A stretch of 64,000 bases of DNA, from the NCBI GenBank assembly GCA_947476555.1, contig CANJRI010000003.1, positions 1 to 64,000 on the forward strand, read 5' to 3'. The position numbers and the translations under genes were made by a program. The DNA comes from Caulobacteraceae bacterium. Its GTDB lineage: Bacteria > Pseudomonadota > Alphaproteobacteria > Caulobacterales > Caulobacteraceae. Below, in pieces: positions 1 through 8,260 of the stretch (its first letter is position 1; each line of letters opens with the position of its first letter). Under the pieces are notes generated by a model. It did no database searches. It was not told where the DNA came from and saw only the letters and a list, made by a program, of their open reading frames with translations.

Positions 1-76
1 CCAGGTCGCCGGAGATGTAACTCGAGCCGTTGTCCGACAGCAGCCGCGGCTTGTGGCGGACATGGGCCAAGGACAG
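1..76 (-). pseudogene. IS3-family transposase (orfB) fragment
   Basis: Read on the minus strand, this stretch encodes HVRHKPRLLSDNGSSYISGDL, a recognisable piece of the IS3-family DDE integrase core; the SDNGSSY block carries the second catalytic Asp. An in-frame TAG lies just upstream at 79-77 and the acetyltransferase stop sits at 83-81, so there is no room for the transposase N-terminus. It is therefore a 5'-truncated remnant, or the end of an element whose junction is here, continuing beyond position 1. How much of the element remains cannot be seen. Confidence 0.75.
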
Positions 77-80
77 CTAG

Positions 81-506
81 TCAGGCCGGCCGCAGGTACC
101 GCCGAAAGCCGTCCCGAAGGCCCTGGAACTCGAAGCCGAGCTGCTCGAACAGACGGCGGCTGGCATGGTTGTCCTCGCGGATCTCCGCCCAGACATCGCC
201 GCCCACCGACTGCATCGCCTGGGACAGCAGGGCGTGACCATGGCCGCGCGATCGATAGGCCGGATTGACGTTGATCGACACCTCGGTTTCCGACCCCCGG
301 TCGAACCGCACCATGCCGATCTTCTCGCCGTCCACCTCGCCGATCAGCAGCGTCCGGTCGGGATCGGCCAAGGCGCGGGCGAACCACGCCATGTGGAAGT
401 GCCGGTCGATCTCCTCCGGCGTGCGCGACATCGCTCGGGTGAGCGGATCCTGGCGCCAGGTCCATACGTCGACGGCGTCGGCTTCGGTGGCTGGGCGCAG
501 GATCAT
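81..506 (-). CDS. GNAT N-acetyltransferase, PseH/FlmH type
   Basis: A 141-residue Gcn5-related acetyltransferase starting MILRPATEADAVDVW and containing the acetyl-CoA region NPAYRSRGHGHALL (about residues 75-88), followed by the usual ASRRLFEQLGFEF block. The ATG at 506 overlaps the stop of the upstream cytidylyltransferase (ATGA), which fixes the start and implies translational coupling. PseH-like enzymes acetylate an amino-sugar nucleotide during nonulosonic-acid synthesis for flagellin glycosylation. The pairing supports a surface-sugar role, but the exact sugar is inferred. The gene ends flush against a transposase fragment, so the rest of the cluster may have been displaced. Confidence 0.8.
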   Translation of the reverse strand: MILRPATEADAVDVWTWRQDPLTRAMSRTPEEIDRHFHMAWFARALADPDRTLLIGEVDGEKIGMVRFDRGSETEVSINVNPAYRSRGHGHALLSQAMQSVGGDVWAEIREDNHASRRLFEQLGFEFQGLRDGFRRYLRPA

Positions 507-1201
507 GTCGGCGCAGGCGCGCTGTTCTTCGGCAGCGCCACGATGGCGTCCGTGCCGAACGCCGGGTCGGCGGGATGGAGCTGTTCGTAGACCTGCCGCA
601 CGAAGGCCAGGTCCTCCGGGTAGTCGACGGTCCAACGCAGGTGAGCCAGCGACGGCGACCGGGTCAGGGCGCCCAGGCGATAACGCTCCGGCCGCCGGTG
701 GATGAACGGCGTGACGTGTTCCCGCTCATAAGGGTCGGCGGCCTCGCGGCCGGCCTCGATCAGCACCTGCGGCCGCATCACCTCGGCGTCGAGGCCGTGC
801 GGGAAGGTCCGGACCGGCGTCACGTTGTTGGCGTAGTCGGCGCCCTCGGTCTCCCGCAGGGCGACCAGGTTGTCGATCACCGTCCAGTCGGCGAGCGGGC
901 AGTCGGCGGTGAGGCGGACCACCGCCGTCGCCTGCGGATAGGCCTCCAGCACCGCACAGAACCGGCCCAGGACGTCGTGCAGGTCGCCGCGGACCACCTT
1001 CAGGCCGCTGGCCGCTCCATAGGCCGCCAGCGCGTCGTCGCTGGGATCGGTGCTGGTGGCGACCACCAGCTCATCCAGGCGGCGGCAACGTCGCAGGCGC
1101 TCGACCTGGCGGGCGATCATCGGCTGGCCCAGCACGGGCGCGAGCACCTTGCCCGGCAGGCGGGTCGAACTCATCCGCGCTTGCAGGATGGCGAGGTTCA
1201 A
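503..1201 (-). CDS. SpsF-type acylneuraminate/KDO cytidylyltransferase family protein
   Basis: A 232-residue nucleotidyltransferase of the SpsF/NeuA/KdsB superfamily. The N-terminal ILQARMSSTRLPGKVL (about residues 5-20) is the CTP-binding signature, and LTADCPLAD (about residues 98-106) is the metal/substrate motif. The start is TTG at 1201, placed right at the signature, with GGAG about 8-10 bases upstream; no ATG suits. In this family the product is a CMP-activated acidic sugar or a related precursor for spore-coat, flagellin or surface polysaccharide. It overlaps the acetyltransferase gene by 4 bases. Specificity is not visible. Confidence 0.82.
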   Translation of the reverse strand: MNLAILQARMSSTRLPGKVLAPVLGQPMIARQVERLRRCRRLDELVVATSTDPSDDALAAYGAASGLKVVRGDLHDVLGRFCAVLEAYPQATAVVRLTADCPLADWTVIDNLVALRETEGADYANNVTPVRTFPHGLDAEVMRPQVLIEAGREAADPYEREHVTPFIHRRPERYRLGALTRSPSLAHLRWTVDYPEDLAFVRQVYEQLHPADPAFGTDAIVALPKNSAPAPT

Positions 1202-1356
1202 GTCGCAGGCTCCGGACGACCAAAAGTTGGCTGAGACATGCGCTCCCAGCCCTTAGCGGCGGCTTAAGCCAACTTGTACGCGTCGCACCGCGCGCGATAG
1301 GCTGAGCGCGATCCGAACAACCGTTCGAACGCGGGACCCGCCCGCCCGGAGCCCCG

Positions 1357-2226
1357 ATGAACCCGCGTTTCGAAGGCACCCAGGCCTATGTCGCGACCGA
1401 CGACCTGAAGGTGGCCGTCAACGCCGCCATCGCCCTGGAGCGACCCCTGCTGATCAAGGGCGAGCCCGGCACAGGCAAGACCGTCCTGGCCTACGAGATC
1501 GCCAAGGCGCTGGGGGCGGACCTGATCACCTGGCACATCAAGTCGACCACCAAGGCCACCATGGGCCTCTACGAGTACGACGCGGTCAGCCGGCTGCGCG
1601 ACAGCCAGCTCGGCGACGAGCGGGTGAAGGACGTCCGCAACTACATCAAGCGGGGCAAGCTCTGGGAGGCCTTCGACCATCCCGGCCGGCCCGTGCTGCT
1701 GATCGATGAGATCGACAAGGCCGATATCGAATTCCCCAACGACCTCCTGCAGGAGCTCGATCGGATGGAGTTCTACGTCTACGAAACCGGCGAGACGATC
1801 GCCGCCAGGGTGCGCCCGATCGTGATCATCACCTCCAACAACGAGAAGGACCTGCCGGACGCCTTCCTGCGCCGCTGCTTCTTCCACTACATCCGCTTCC
1901 CCGATCCCGAGACCATGCAGGCGATCGTCGACGTCCACTATCCGGGCATCAAGAAGAAGCTGGTCGGGGAGGCGCTGCGGATCTTCTACGACATGCGCAA
2001 AGTCCCCGGCCTGAAGAAGAAGCCCTCGACCTCGGAGCTGCTCGATTGGCTGAAGCTCCTGATGGTCGAGGACATCGACGCCGAGACGCTGACCGAGCGG
2101 GACCCGACAAAGCTGATCCCGCCGCTGCATGGCGCGCTGCTGAAGAACGAGCAGGACGTCCACCTGTTCGAACGCCTGGCCTTCCTGGCCCGCCGAGAGG
2201 GCGCCGCGCGGCCCGGCGGGGTCTAG
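1357..2226 (+). CDS. MoxR-family AAA+ ATPase
   Basis: A 289-residue AAA+ ATPase with Walker A GEPGTGKT (35-42), Walker B LLIDEID (114-120), sensor-1 TSNN (159-162) and an arginine-rich LRRC motif (171-174). MoxR proteins act as chaperone-like remodelers, usually with a VWA-domain (CoxE-like) partner encoded next door. No VWA gene follows here: the next gene is convergent. A CGGAG Shine-Dalgarno sits just before the ATG. The TAG stop lies in a CTAG that also supplies the stop of the opposing gene. Substrate unknown. Confidence 0.88.
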   Translation: MNPRFEGTQAYVATDDLKVAVNAAIALERPLLIKGEPGTGKTVLAYEIAKALGADLITWHIKSTTKATMGLYEYDAVSRLRDSQLGDERVKDVRNYIKRGKLWEAFDHPGRPVLLIDEIDKADIEFPNDLLQELDRMEFYVYETGETIAARVRPIVIITSNNEKDLPDAFLRRCFFHYIRFPDPETMQAIVDVHYPGIKKKLVGEALRIFYDMRKVPGLKKKPSTSELLDWLKLLMVEDIDAETLTERDPTKLIPPLHGALLKNEQDVHLFERLAFLARREGAARPGGV

Positions 2227-2597
2227 CCCGCGGGCTGGACCTCCACGACCTTGTAGGTCAGCGGACGCCCGTCCTCGTCGGTGATGGTGACGTATTCGCC
2301 GACCGCGAAGCGATGCTCGCCAAGCCGGTGGACCGGCTCGTCGTCCACCACGTCGCTCTCGTCGTAGTCGAAGAACCAGCGCGGTCCCTTGCGGGCCAGC
2401 CGGCCATCCGCCGCATCCTCGTCGGGGGCGAAGCGACGCACGGTGCAGGCGTCCCGTTGCTTGGCGTAGGCCGCCTCATCCAGATGGCCGTCGCCGGTGA
2501 GCGGAGCGGTAAGGGCATAGCCCCGCCGGTCGTCGCCGCCGGCGAATTCCGTGCCGGGGTTGCGGGCAAGACGCATGACGATCCGCGACAGGCTCAT
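2223..2597 (-). CDS. Conserved hypothetical protein
   Basis: A 124-residue soluble acidic protein with no family I can name. It has no signal peptide or membrane segment. The C-terminal half (FAVGEYVTITDEDGRPLTYKVVEV) looks like a small beta-rich domain. It is convergent with the MoxR gene and shares its CTAG stop. Codon use and GC match the neighbours. It lies 20 bases downstream of, and in the same direction as, the universal stress gene, so it may be the second gene of that transcript. Confidence 0.6.
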   Translation of the reverse strand: MSLSRIVMRLARNPGTEFAGGDDRRGYALTAPLTGDGHLDEAAYAKQRDACTVRRFAPDEDAADGRLARKGPRWFFDYDESDVVDDEPVHRLGEHRFAVGEYVTITDEDGRPLTYKVVEVQPAG

Positions 2598-2617
2598 GAG
2601 TATCCTCTGCTCAGCTG

Positions 2618-3430
2618 CTAATGGGATAAGAACAGCGACGGGCCCTCGGAGTTCAACAACGAGCGCGTCGTACCCCCAAAGATAAATTCCTGCAGGCGCG
2701 GATGGCCGAAGGCCCCGGCCACCAGGATGTCGGCGCCCGCCTCGGCGGCGCCGCGCAGCAGGGCCGGCGCGGCGTCGCCGGCGTCGGACAGCATTCCAAG
2801 CGCGCTCTTCACCCCGCGCGCCGCGTAATAGGCCTGCAGCCGCTCTGGATCGATCTTGCGCGCGCTGGCCTTGGGGGCGGCCAGGATCACCACCTTGGCG
2901 GCCTTTTCGAGCAGGGGCAGGGCCAGGCGCGCGGCGCGGGAGGCCTCCTTGCCCCCGTCCCAGGCCACGGCGACAACGCCGCCGACCTTCAGCCCCTCAC
3001 GGGCGACCAGCACGGGCCGTTGCTCGGCGGCCACCATCTGCTGGAACGCCTGGGCCAGCGGGCCGCGGCCGCGCGGCGCGTCCGAAGCGAAGACGATCAC
3101 GTCCGAGAGCCGGCTTTCGGCGGAAAGCCCGGCCCAAACGGGCGTCTTCAGGGCGACAAAGCGCTTCTTTTCGTAGGCTATGGCGTCGATGGCCGCTCGA
3201 GCCACGGCCTCACCGACGGCGGCGGCCTCGTTCAGGGACTCCAGGGCGGTGGTCTGGACCCCGCCCAGGAACCCCTCGCCCATCCAGGGCATCACGTCGG
3301 CGACGTCGGCGGGCGCATATATTCCGGCGAGCTCAGCGCCGAACGGCCGGGCCAGCTCAGCCGCGGCGGCTATGGCTGGCCTGTCACCTTGTCCGCCGGA
3401 CAGGGGGGCCATAATGCGCGCCCAGCTCAT
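2618..3430 (-). CDS. Universal stress protein, UspA family (two-domain)
   Basis: A 270-residue cytoplasmic protein built of two Usp-like halves. The C-terminal half ends in GAFGHPRLQEFIFGGTTRSLL (about 239-259), which fits the nucleotide-binding G-x2-G-x9-G-S/T pattern of ATP-binding Usp proteins; the N-terminal half lacks a clear copy. AAGGAGG lies 9-10 bases before the ATG. It is divergent from the HD-hydrolase gene. Usp proteins are induced by stress or starvation; the specific function here is unknown. Confidence 0.85.
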   Translation of the reverse strand: MSWARIMAPLSGGQGDRPAIAAAAELARPFGAELAGIYAPADVADVMPWMGEGFLGGVQTTALESLNEAAAVGEAVARAAIDAIAYEKKRFVALKTPVWAGLSAESRLSDVIVFASDAPRGRGPLAQAFQQMVAAEQRPVLVAREGLKVGGVVAVAWDGGKEASRAARLALPLLEKAAKVVILAAPKASARKIDPERLQAYYAARGVKSALGMLSDAGDAAPALLRGAAEAGADILVAGAFGHPRLQEFIFGGTTRSLLNSEGPSLFLSH

Positions 3431-3540
3431 GTCGTCCGCCCTCCTTCCCGATCAGGAGCCTAGACCCTTAGATGGGCCGTGCATTGATCTTTGTCAGGTC
3501 CTGGGTCAGTCACGAGCCCGACACTGAAGGGAATGGACCG

Positions 3541-4179
3541 TTGAGGAAAGGGCCGAGCAAGGAAACGCCGCGGGCCTGGCAGCGCATGCTGTCCGGTCGC
3601 CGCCTCGACCTGCTCGATCCCTCGCCCCTCGATATCGAGATCGAGGACATCGCCCACGGCCTGGCGCGCGTCGCGCGCTGGAACGGCCAGACGGTGGGCG
3701 AGCACGCCTTCTCGGTGGCCCAGCACTCCGTGGTGGTCGAGGAGATCACCGCCCACATCCAGCCGGACCTCGATCCCCGCTGGCGCCTGGCCGCGCTGCT
3801 GCACGACGCCTCCGAATATGTGATCGGCGACATGATCTCGCCCTTCAAGGCGGCGCTGGGCGTCGACTACCGGACCTTCGAGGAGCGTCTGGAGACCGCC
3901 ATCCACCTGCGGTTCGGCCTGCCGGCCAGGACGCCGACGCTGGTCAAGAAGCTCATCAAGCAGGCGGACCGGGCCTGCGCCTTCCTCGAGGCCACCCAGC
4001 TGGCCGGATTCACCCATGGGGAAGCGCTGGAGATCTTCGGCGCCCCGCCAGCCGGCTACGGGCTCAGGATCACACCCCAGGCCCCGACCGAGGCGCAGGG
4101 CCGGTATGTCCAGCGGTTCCACACCCTTTCCGAGGCGGCCGGCTATATCGTCGAGCCCTCGGCCTTCGTGACGGAATAG
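3541..4179 (+). CDS. HD-domain phosphohydrolase (YfbR-like)
   Basis: An HD-superfamily metal hydrolase of about 212 residues. It has conserved histidines in EHAFSVAQHS (about 54-63) and the metal-binding HD pair in LLHDASEYVIGDMISP (about 86-101), as in YfbR-type 5'-deoxynucleotidases. The chosen start is the TTG at 3541 with GAAGGGA upstream. An in-frame ATG at 3472 would add 23 residues of unconserved look. It is followed after two bases by an NrtR-type regulator gene, so the pair is very probably co-transcribed, suggesting a nucleotide-metabolism role. Confidence 0.8.
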   Translation: MRKGPSKETPRAWQRMLSGRRLDLLDPSPLDIEIEDIAHGLARVARWNGQTVGEHAFSVAQHSVVVEEITAHIQPDLDPRWRLAALLHDASEYVIGDMISPFKAALGVDYRTFEERLETAIHLRFGLPARTPTLVKKLIKQADRACAFLEATQLAGFTHGEALEIFGAPPAGYGLRITPQAPTEAQGRYVQRFHTLSEAAGYIVEPSAFVTE

Positions 4180-4181
4180 CC

Positions 4182-5126
4182 ATGGGCGCGGCGGTGGTCA
4201 TCGGCTTGTCGGCGGTGGTGGTCGCGATCCGCGACGGCGAGGCCGTGGTGCTGACCGTGCGCCATCCCCCGGCCGGCGGCGGCGAACTCTGTGGCCTGCC
4301 GTTCGGCCCGTTCGACCCGCAGGGGCACCGGACCTTCGAGCTGGCCATGCGGGCGTTCGTGACCGAACAGACCCGCTTCACCCTCGGCTATGTGGAGCAG
4401 CTCTACACCTTTGGCGACAAGGGGCGCGACGCCCCGCTGGCCGACGTCGGCGACAGCGCGGCCCGGGTGATCTCGGTGGGCTACCTGGCGCTGGCTCCGG
4501 CCGCCCTGGACACCCAGTTCGCCGCCAGCGAGTGGCGGCCCTGGTCGCGGTTCTTCCCCTGGGAGGACTGGCGTCAGGGCCGGCCGGCGGCCCTGGACCC
4601 CATCGAGGCCGCACTGCGAGCCGGCGATCCGCAGCGCCTGGCGCGCGCCCGGCTGCTGTTCGCCTTCGACGGGGGCCCGTGGAACGAGGAACGGGTGCTG
4701 GAGCGCTACGAACTGCTCTACGAGGCCGGGCTGGTGCAGGAGGCCGCCCGCGATCGGGGCGAGACCGCGCCGCACGAGGCCCTGCGGGCGGCGACCGGCC
4801 AGCCGATGATCTCCGACCACCGCCGCATCCTGGCCACGGCCCTGGGGCGGCTGCGGGGCAAGCTCCGGTACCGGCCCGTGGTGTTCGAGCTGATGGGCGA
4901 GGCCTTCACCCTCTCGGCCCTGCAGCGCACGGTCGAGGCGATCGTCGGCGCCCCGCTGCACAAGCAGAATTTCCGCCGGGCCCTCGAACGCGCCGAACTG
5001 GTGGAGGGTCTGGGACGGCTCGACGCCGGCACCGGCGGGCGGCCGGCGGAGCTGTTCAGGTTCCGGCGCGAAGTGCTGGGCGAGCGGCCGGTCTCGGGCC
5101 TGAGCCTGCCGCTGCTGAGGGACTAG
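4182..5126 (+). CDS. NrtR-like Nudix-related transcriptional regulator
   Basis: A 314-residue protein with an N-terminal Nudix fold (about 1-150) and a C-terminal winged helix (about 220-300, SDHRRILATALGRLRGKLRY onward), as in NrtR regulators of NAD metabolism. The Nudix catalytic box (G-x5-E-x7-RE-x2-EE) is not preserved: the equivalent stretch, GPFDPQGHRTFELAMRAFV, lacks the REUXEE core. This fits a ligand sensor rather than an enzyme; ADP-ribose-type ligands are known for the family. It is coupled to the HD hydrolase upstream. Its stop shares a CTAG with the convergent gene. Confidence 0.75.
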   Translation: MGAAVVIGLSAVVVAIRDGEAVVLTVRHPPAGGGELCGLPFGPFDPQGHRTFELAMRAFVTEQTRFTLGYVEQLYTFGDKGRDAPLADVGDSAARVISVGYLALAPAALDTQFAASEWRPWSRFFPWEDWRQGRPAALDPIEAALRAGDPQRLARARLLFAFDGGPWNEERVLERYELLYEAGLVQEAARDRGETAPHEALRAATGQPMISDHRRILATALGRLRGKLRYRPVVFELMGEAFTLSALQRTVEAIVGAPLHKQNFRRALERAELVEGLGRLDAGTGGRPAELFRFRREVLGERPVSGLSLPLLRD

Positions 5127-5560
5127 GCCGCGAGGTTCTTGGGCGGCCAGGCGATGAGCGAGATCAGCGCCGGGGGCGCTGCGTCATCGGAGAGGTCGAT
5201 CTTGATGCTGCCGGAGCGGAAGCTGCGCGACAGCGCCTGCGCCCAGGGGATCTGACGCACCACGAACCCCTCGCCCACCGCGCAGACGATCAGAGCCAGG
5301 GCGCCGGACTTGGCCAAGGCGGCCTTGCCGTCCGCCCCCAGCCAGACGCTCTCCACCGTCCGGTGCGGAAAGGCCTCGGCCAGCAGGCCGCGGGCGCGGA
5401 GTTCATTGAGGGGGCCGGTGGGCTTGCAGAGGCTGGCCCACGTCGCGGCGCCGACCAGGACGATGAAGGCCAGGCCGGACCAGACGATCTGCTCGAGGAA
5501 AGGATCGTCCAAGGCGTCCTCCGAAGGCGCAAGCGTGCGCGCCCCTGTCGGACGGGTCAA
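5123..5560 (-). CDS. Hypothetical single-pass membrane protein
   Basis: A 145-residue protein with one hydrophobic segment (about 25-42, IVWSGLAFIVLVGAATWA) followed by a soluble domain of mixed alpha/beta character. I do not recognise the family. It starts 8 bases after the end of ppdK on the same strand, so it is likely the last gene of the glyQ-glyS-ppdK transcript. It converges on the NrtR-like gene, with overlapping stops. Confidence 0.65.
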   Translation of the reverse strand: MTRPTGARTLAPSEDALDDPFLEQIVWSGLAFIVLVGAATWASLCKPTGPLNELRARGLLAEAFPHRTVESVWLGADGKAALAKSGALALIVCAVGEGFVVRQIPWAQALSRSFRSGSIKIDLSDDAAPPALISLIAWPPKNLAA

Positions 5561-5568
5561 GCAGCGCT

Positions 5569-8244
5569 TTAGCGGTCCTTTTCCCGCTCGCCGATGGCCG
5601 CCTGGGCGGCGGCGAGGCGGGCGATGGGCACCCGGTACGGTGAGCAGCTGACGTAATCCAGGCCGATCGCCTCGCAGAAGGCGATCGAGGCGGGATCCCC
5701 GCCATGTTCGCCGCAGATGCCGAGCTTGACGTCCGGCCGGACCGCCCGGCCGCGTTCGGCGGCGATGCGGATCAGGTCGCCGACCCCTTCCTGGTCGAGG
5801 GTGACGAACGGGTCCTTCTCGAAGATGCCCTTGTCGATATAGGCGCCGAGGAAGCGGCCGGAATCGTCCCGGCTGATGCCGAAGGTGGTCTGGGTCAGGT
5901 CGTTGGTGCCGAACGAGAAGAACTCTGCGTTCTCAGCCAGGTCGCCGGCGCGGATCGCGGCGCGGGGCAGCTCGATCATGGTGCCGACCTGGTAGGTGAT
6001 CGGGCGGCCTTTTTCGGCGATCACCTCCTGGGCCGTCCGGTCGGTCAGGGCGCGCAGGAAGGCCATTTCCTCGCCCTTGGCCACCAGCGGGTGCATGATC
6101 TCGGGGACGGCGCCCGTCTCGAAGGCCGCCTCCAGGATCGCCCGCACCTGCATCTCGTAGATCTCGGGATAGGCTACGCCCAGCCGGCAACCGCGATGGC
6201 CGAGCATGGGGTTGACCTCATGCAGCTCCTTGGCGCGCCGCAGCAGCTTCTGGGGATCGACGCCCGTTGCCTCGGCGACCGCGGCCACGTCCTCCTGCGT
6301 ATGGGGCAGGAATTCGTGCAGCGGCGGGTCCAGCAGGCGGATGGTGACAGGCAGGCCGTCCATGATCTGGAACAGCTCGACGAAATCGGCGCGCTGCATG
6401 GGCAGGATCTTGGCCAGCGCCGTCCGGCGGCCGGCCTCGTCGTCGGCGAGGATCATCTCCCGCACCGCGGCGATCCGGTCGGGGTCGAAGAACATGTGCT
6501 CGGTGCGGCAAAGGCCAATGCCTTCCGCCCCGAACTCGCGCGCGGTGGTGGCGTCCAGGGCGGTCTCGGCGTTGGCCCGGACCTTCAGGCGACGGGACTT
6601 GTCGGCCCAGCTCATCAGGGTGGCGAAGTCGCCGGACATTTCGGGCTGGGTCATCTTCACCGCGCCCGCCAGGATCTCCCCCGTCGAGCCGTCGATGGTG
6701 ACGATGTCGTAGGCGCGGACGGTGCGGCCCCGGGCGCGGAATTCACGGGCCTTGATGTCGATCTGGATCTCGCCGGCGCCGGAGACGCAGGGCCGCCCCA
6801 TGCCGCGCGCCACCACGGCCGCGTGGCTGGTCATCCCGCCGCGAGCGGTCACGATCCCCCGTGCGGCGTCCATGCCCCGGATGTCCTCGGGGCTGGTCTC
6901 CTCGCGCACCAGGATCACCGCCTCCCCCGCCCCGCCCAGCCGCTCGGCTTCCTCGGCGGTGAACACCACCTTGCCGGTGGCCGCCCCGGGAGAGGCCGGC
7001 AAACCCGTGGCCAGCACGTCGCGCGGGCTGCCCGGATCGATCGTGGGGTGCAGCAGTTGGTCCAGCGAGCCCGGATCGACGCGCATCACCGCTTCGGCGT
7101 GGTCGATCCGGCCTTCGGCGGCGAGGTCCACGGCGATCTTCAGCGCCGCCTTGGCGGTGCGCTTCCCGTTGCGGGTCTGCAGCAGGTAGAGCTTGCCCTG
7201 TTCGACGGTGAACTCGACGTCCTGCATGTCGCGGTAGTGGGTCTCCAGCCGGGTCACCACCGCCAGGAACTCGGCGAAGACTTCCGGAAGCGCCTCCTCC
7301 ATCGAAGGGTGCCGGTCGCCCATTTCCTCGCGGGACGCCTTGGTCAGCGGCTGCGGCGTGCGGATGCCGGCCACCACGTCCTCGCCCTGGGCGTTGATCA
7401 GGAACTCGCCATAGAGCCGGGACTCGCCGGTGGAGGGGTTGCGGGTGAACGCCACGCCCGTCGCCGAGGTCTGCCCCATGTTGCCGAACACCATGGCCTG
7501 GACGTTGACGGCGGTGCCCCAGCTTTCCGGGATGTCGTGCATGCGGCGGTAGAACTTGGCCCGGTCGTTCATCCAGCTGGCGAACACCGCGCCGATCGCG
7601 CCCCAGAGCTGGGCCTGCGGATCCTGCGGGAAGGGCACGCCGAGTTCGTCCTGCACGGCGCGCTTGTAGTCCTGGACCACGACCTCCCAGTCATCCGCCG
7701 ACAGGGCGGTGTCCTCGCGGACGTCCAGGCGGTCCTTGTGGTCGTCGAGGATCTCCTCGAACAGGTGGTGGTCCAGGCCGAGGACCACGGCCGAATACAT
7801 CTGGATGAAACGGCGGTAGCTGTCGAAGGCGAAGCGCCGGTCGCCGGATAGGCCCGCCAGCCCCTCGACGGTCGCGTCGTTGAGGCCGAGGTTCAGCACC
7901 GTGTCCATCATGCCGGGCATCGAGGCGCGCGCGCCGGAGCGCACCGACACCAGCAGCGGGCCCGAGGGGTCGCCGAACCGCTTGCCGGTCAGCTGCTCGA
8001 CCTTGCGCAGGCCCGCCACCACCTCGTCCTTGAGTTCGGCGGGATAGCTCTGGGCGTTGGAATAATAATGGACGCAGGCCTCGGTGGTGATGGTGAAGCC
8101 AGGGGGCACCGGCAGGCCGAGGGCGGACATCTCGGCCAGGTTCGCGCCCTTGCCGCCGAGCAGGTCCTTCATCGCGGCCGAGCCGTCCGCCGCGCCGCCG
8201 CCGAAGGCGTAAACCCAGCGTGTCTTGAGCATCGCCCCGGCCAT
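5569..8244 (-). CDS. ppdK: Pyruvate, phosphate dikinase
   Basis: At 891 residues this is full length for the family. PPDK interconverts pyruvate + ATP + Pi and PEP + AMP + PPi in the cytosol. Visible parts are the N-terminal ATP-grasp domain (GGKGANLAEMSALGLPVPPGF, about 29-49), the swivelling phosphohistidine domain with GGMTSHAAVVARGMGRPCVSG (His near 465), and the C-terminal PEP-binding TIM barrel ending GICGEHGGDPASIAF...LDYVSCSPYRVPIARLA. GGAGG stands 10 bases before the ATG and lies at the end of glyS, so ppdK is read with glyQS. Confidence 0.97.
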   Translation of the reverse strand: MAGAMLKTRWVYAFGGGAADGSAAMKDLLGGKGANLAEMSALGLPVPPGFTITTEACVHYYSNAQSYPAELKDEVVAGLRKVEQLTGKRFGDPSGPLLVSVRSGARASMPGMMDTVLNLGLNDATVEGLAGLSGDRRFAFDSYRRFIQMYSAVVLGLDHHLFEEILDDHKDRLDVREDTALSADDWEVVVQDYKRAVQDELGVPFPQDPQAQLWGAIGAVFASWMNDRAKFYRRMHDIPESWGTAVNVQAMVFGNMGQTSATGVAFTRNPSTGESRLYGEFLINAQGEDVVAGIRTPQPLTKASREEMGDRHPSMEEALPEVFAEFLAVVTRLETHYRDMQDVEFTVEQGKLYLLQTRNGKRTAKAALKIAVDLAAEGRIDHAEAVMRVDPGSLDQLLHPTIDPGSPRDVLATGLPASPGAATGKVVFTAEEAERLGGAGEAVILVREETSPEDIRGMDAARGIVTARGGMTSHAAVVARGMGRPCVSGAGEIQIDIKAREFRARGRTVRAYDIVTIDGSTGEILAGAVKMTQPEMSGDFATLMSWADKSRRLKVRANAETALDATTAREFGAEGIGLCRTEHMFFDPDRIAAVREMILADDEAGRRTALAKILPMQRADFVELFQIMDGLPVTIRLLDPPLHEFLPHTQEDVAAVAEATGVDPQKLLRRAKELHEVNPMLGHRGCRLGVAYPEIYEMQVRAILEAAFETGAVPEIMHPLVAKGEEMAFLRALTDRTAQEVIAEKGRPITYQVGTMIELPRAAIRAGDLAENAEFFSFGTNDLTQTTFGISRDDSGRFLGAYIDKGIFEKDPFVTLDQEGVGDLIRIAAERGRAVRPDVKLGICGEHGGDPASIAFCEAIGLDYVSCSPYRVPIARLAAAQAAIGEREKDR

Positions 8245-8260
8245 GACCGAACGTCCTCCG

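Noticed and set aside
1315..1330. GAAC-N8-GAAC upstream of the MoxR gene
   Set aside because: Spacing is 8, not 7, so it does not fit the LexA operator.
5704..7851. Long open frame (715 codons) opposite ppdK
   Set aside because: It is the antisense of a certain gene; high GC with G/C third positions creates long open frames on the other strand. Its product is His/Gly/Gln-rich with no domain.
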